A stretch of 46,901 bases of DNA from CAZGTQ01 sp964528575. Its GTDB lineage: Bacteria > Planctomycetota > UBA1135 > GCA-002686595. Numbering within the stretch: position 1 is the stretch's first letter; every line of letters starts with the position of its first letter. The stretch is from assembly GCA_964528575.1 (NCBI GenBank), contig CAZGTQ010000290.1:1-46901 (forward strand), read 5' to 3'. The position numbers and the translations under genes were made by a program. Shown here in pieces: positions 46,859 through 46,901 of the stretch. The notes beneath the pieces were generated by a model, which saw only the letters and a list, made by a program, of their open reading frames with translations, searched no databases and was not told the DNA's origin.

Positions 46859-46901
46859 TGTCGTTCAGCGACAGGGAGGTGCCAGGTGCTGCACCTGGCA
46901 C
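46859..46901 (+). repeat. Hairpin and GTGCCAGG palindromic element after mrfB, cut by the window end
   Basis: A small stem TGTCG/CGACA (46859-46873) is followed by the perfect inverted repeat GTGCCAGGTGC (46879-46889), T, GCACCTGGCAC (46891-46901). Its outer arms GTGCCAGG/CCTGGCAC and the preceding GGGAG match the inverted repeat upstream of dnaK (34353-34383). It may be a dispersed palindromic repeat and may also terminate mrfB transcription. Confidence 0.6.

Overview
The window is very GC-rich bacterial chromosome, densely packed on both strands. Gene content points to a high-GC Planctomycetota-like organism. The indicators are a GldA/GldF/GldG ABC cassette followed by a DUF4340 protein, a compact type II secretion operon (gspDEFGHIJ) without gspC/K/L/M, ResB/CcsA cytochrome c maturation with a PspC-like front end, a two-domain dCTP deaminase, and short overlapping GTG-start genes. 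This taxonomic call is inference from content; no rRNA or tRNA gene was seen.

Layout. 1-4.7 kb: the tail of an unknown gene, a YgiQ-type radical SAM protein, a membrane-anchored TPR protein split by one in-frame TGA, and dcd. 4.7-7.7 kb: sucCD behind four 24-bp tandem repeats, then an MnmC-like methyltransferase broken by a frameshift. 8.0-14.0 kb: a tight run tatA-mobA-polyprenyl synthase-resB-ccsA. 14.1-20.4 kb: folD, a rhomboid protease, a large secreted protein of unknown function, serS and an SGNH hydrolase. 20.4-28.7 kb, minus strand: the T2SS operon. 29.0-32.0 kb: nhaA with a ptsN-like IIA gene, convergent with a Sua5-LMW phosphatase fusion. 32.1-36.3 kb: a sensorless histidine kinase, an NtrC-type sigma54 activator and dnaK. 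36.6-41.9 kb: the Gld-type ABC operon and DUF4340. 41.9-46.8 kb: a 190-bp nested inverted-repeat element, a small anchored protein, and mrfA-mrfB DNA repair genes.

How the genes work together. Operon junctions usually overlap by four bases (GTGA or ATGA), implying translational coupling. Candidate vegetative promoters of the form TTGnnn-N17-TAnnnT lie close to several starts. The most suggestive regulatory unit is the kinase/sigma54-activator pair next to dnaK: a -24/-12-like site precedes dnaK, and two 13-bp CTGYCAGWTCGGC copies lie about 100 bp further upstream. A dyad of related outline overlaps the candidate promoter of the kinase gene. MrfA and MrfB carry all expected motifs of the helicase/exonuclease pair known from mitomycin repair.

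Limits. Everything was read by eye. Two genes are disrupted (TPR protein, MnmC-like); both could be sequencing or assembly errors in GC-rich DNA. Promoter, operator and repeat calls are pattern-based and untested.
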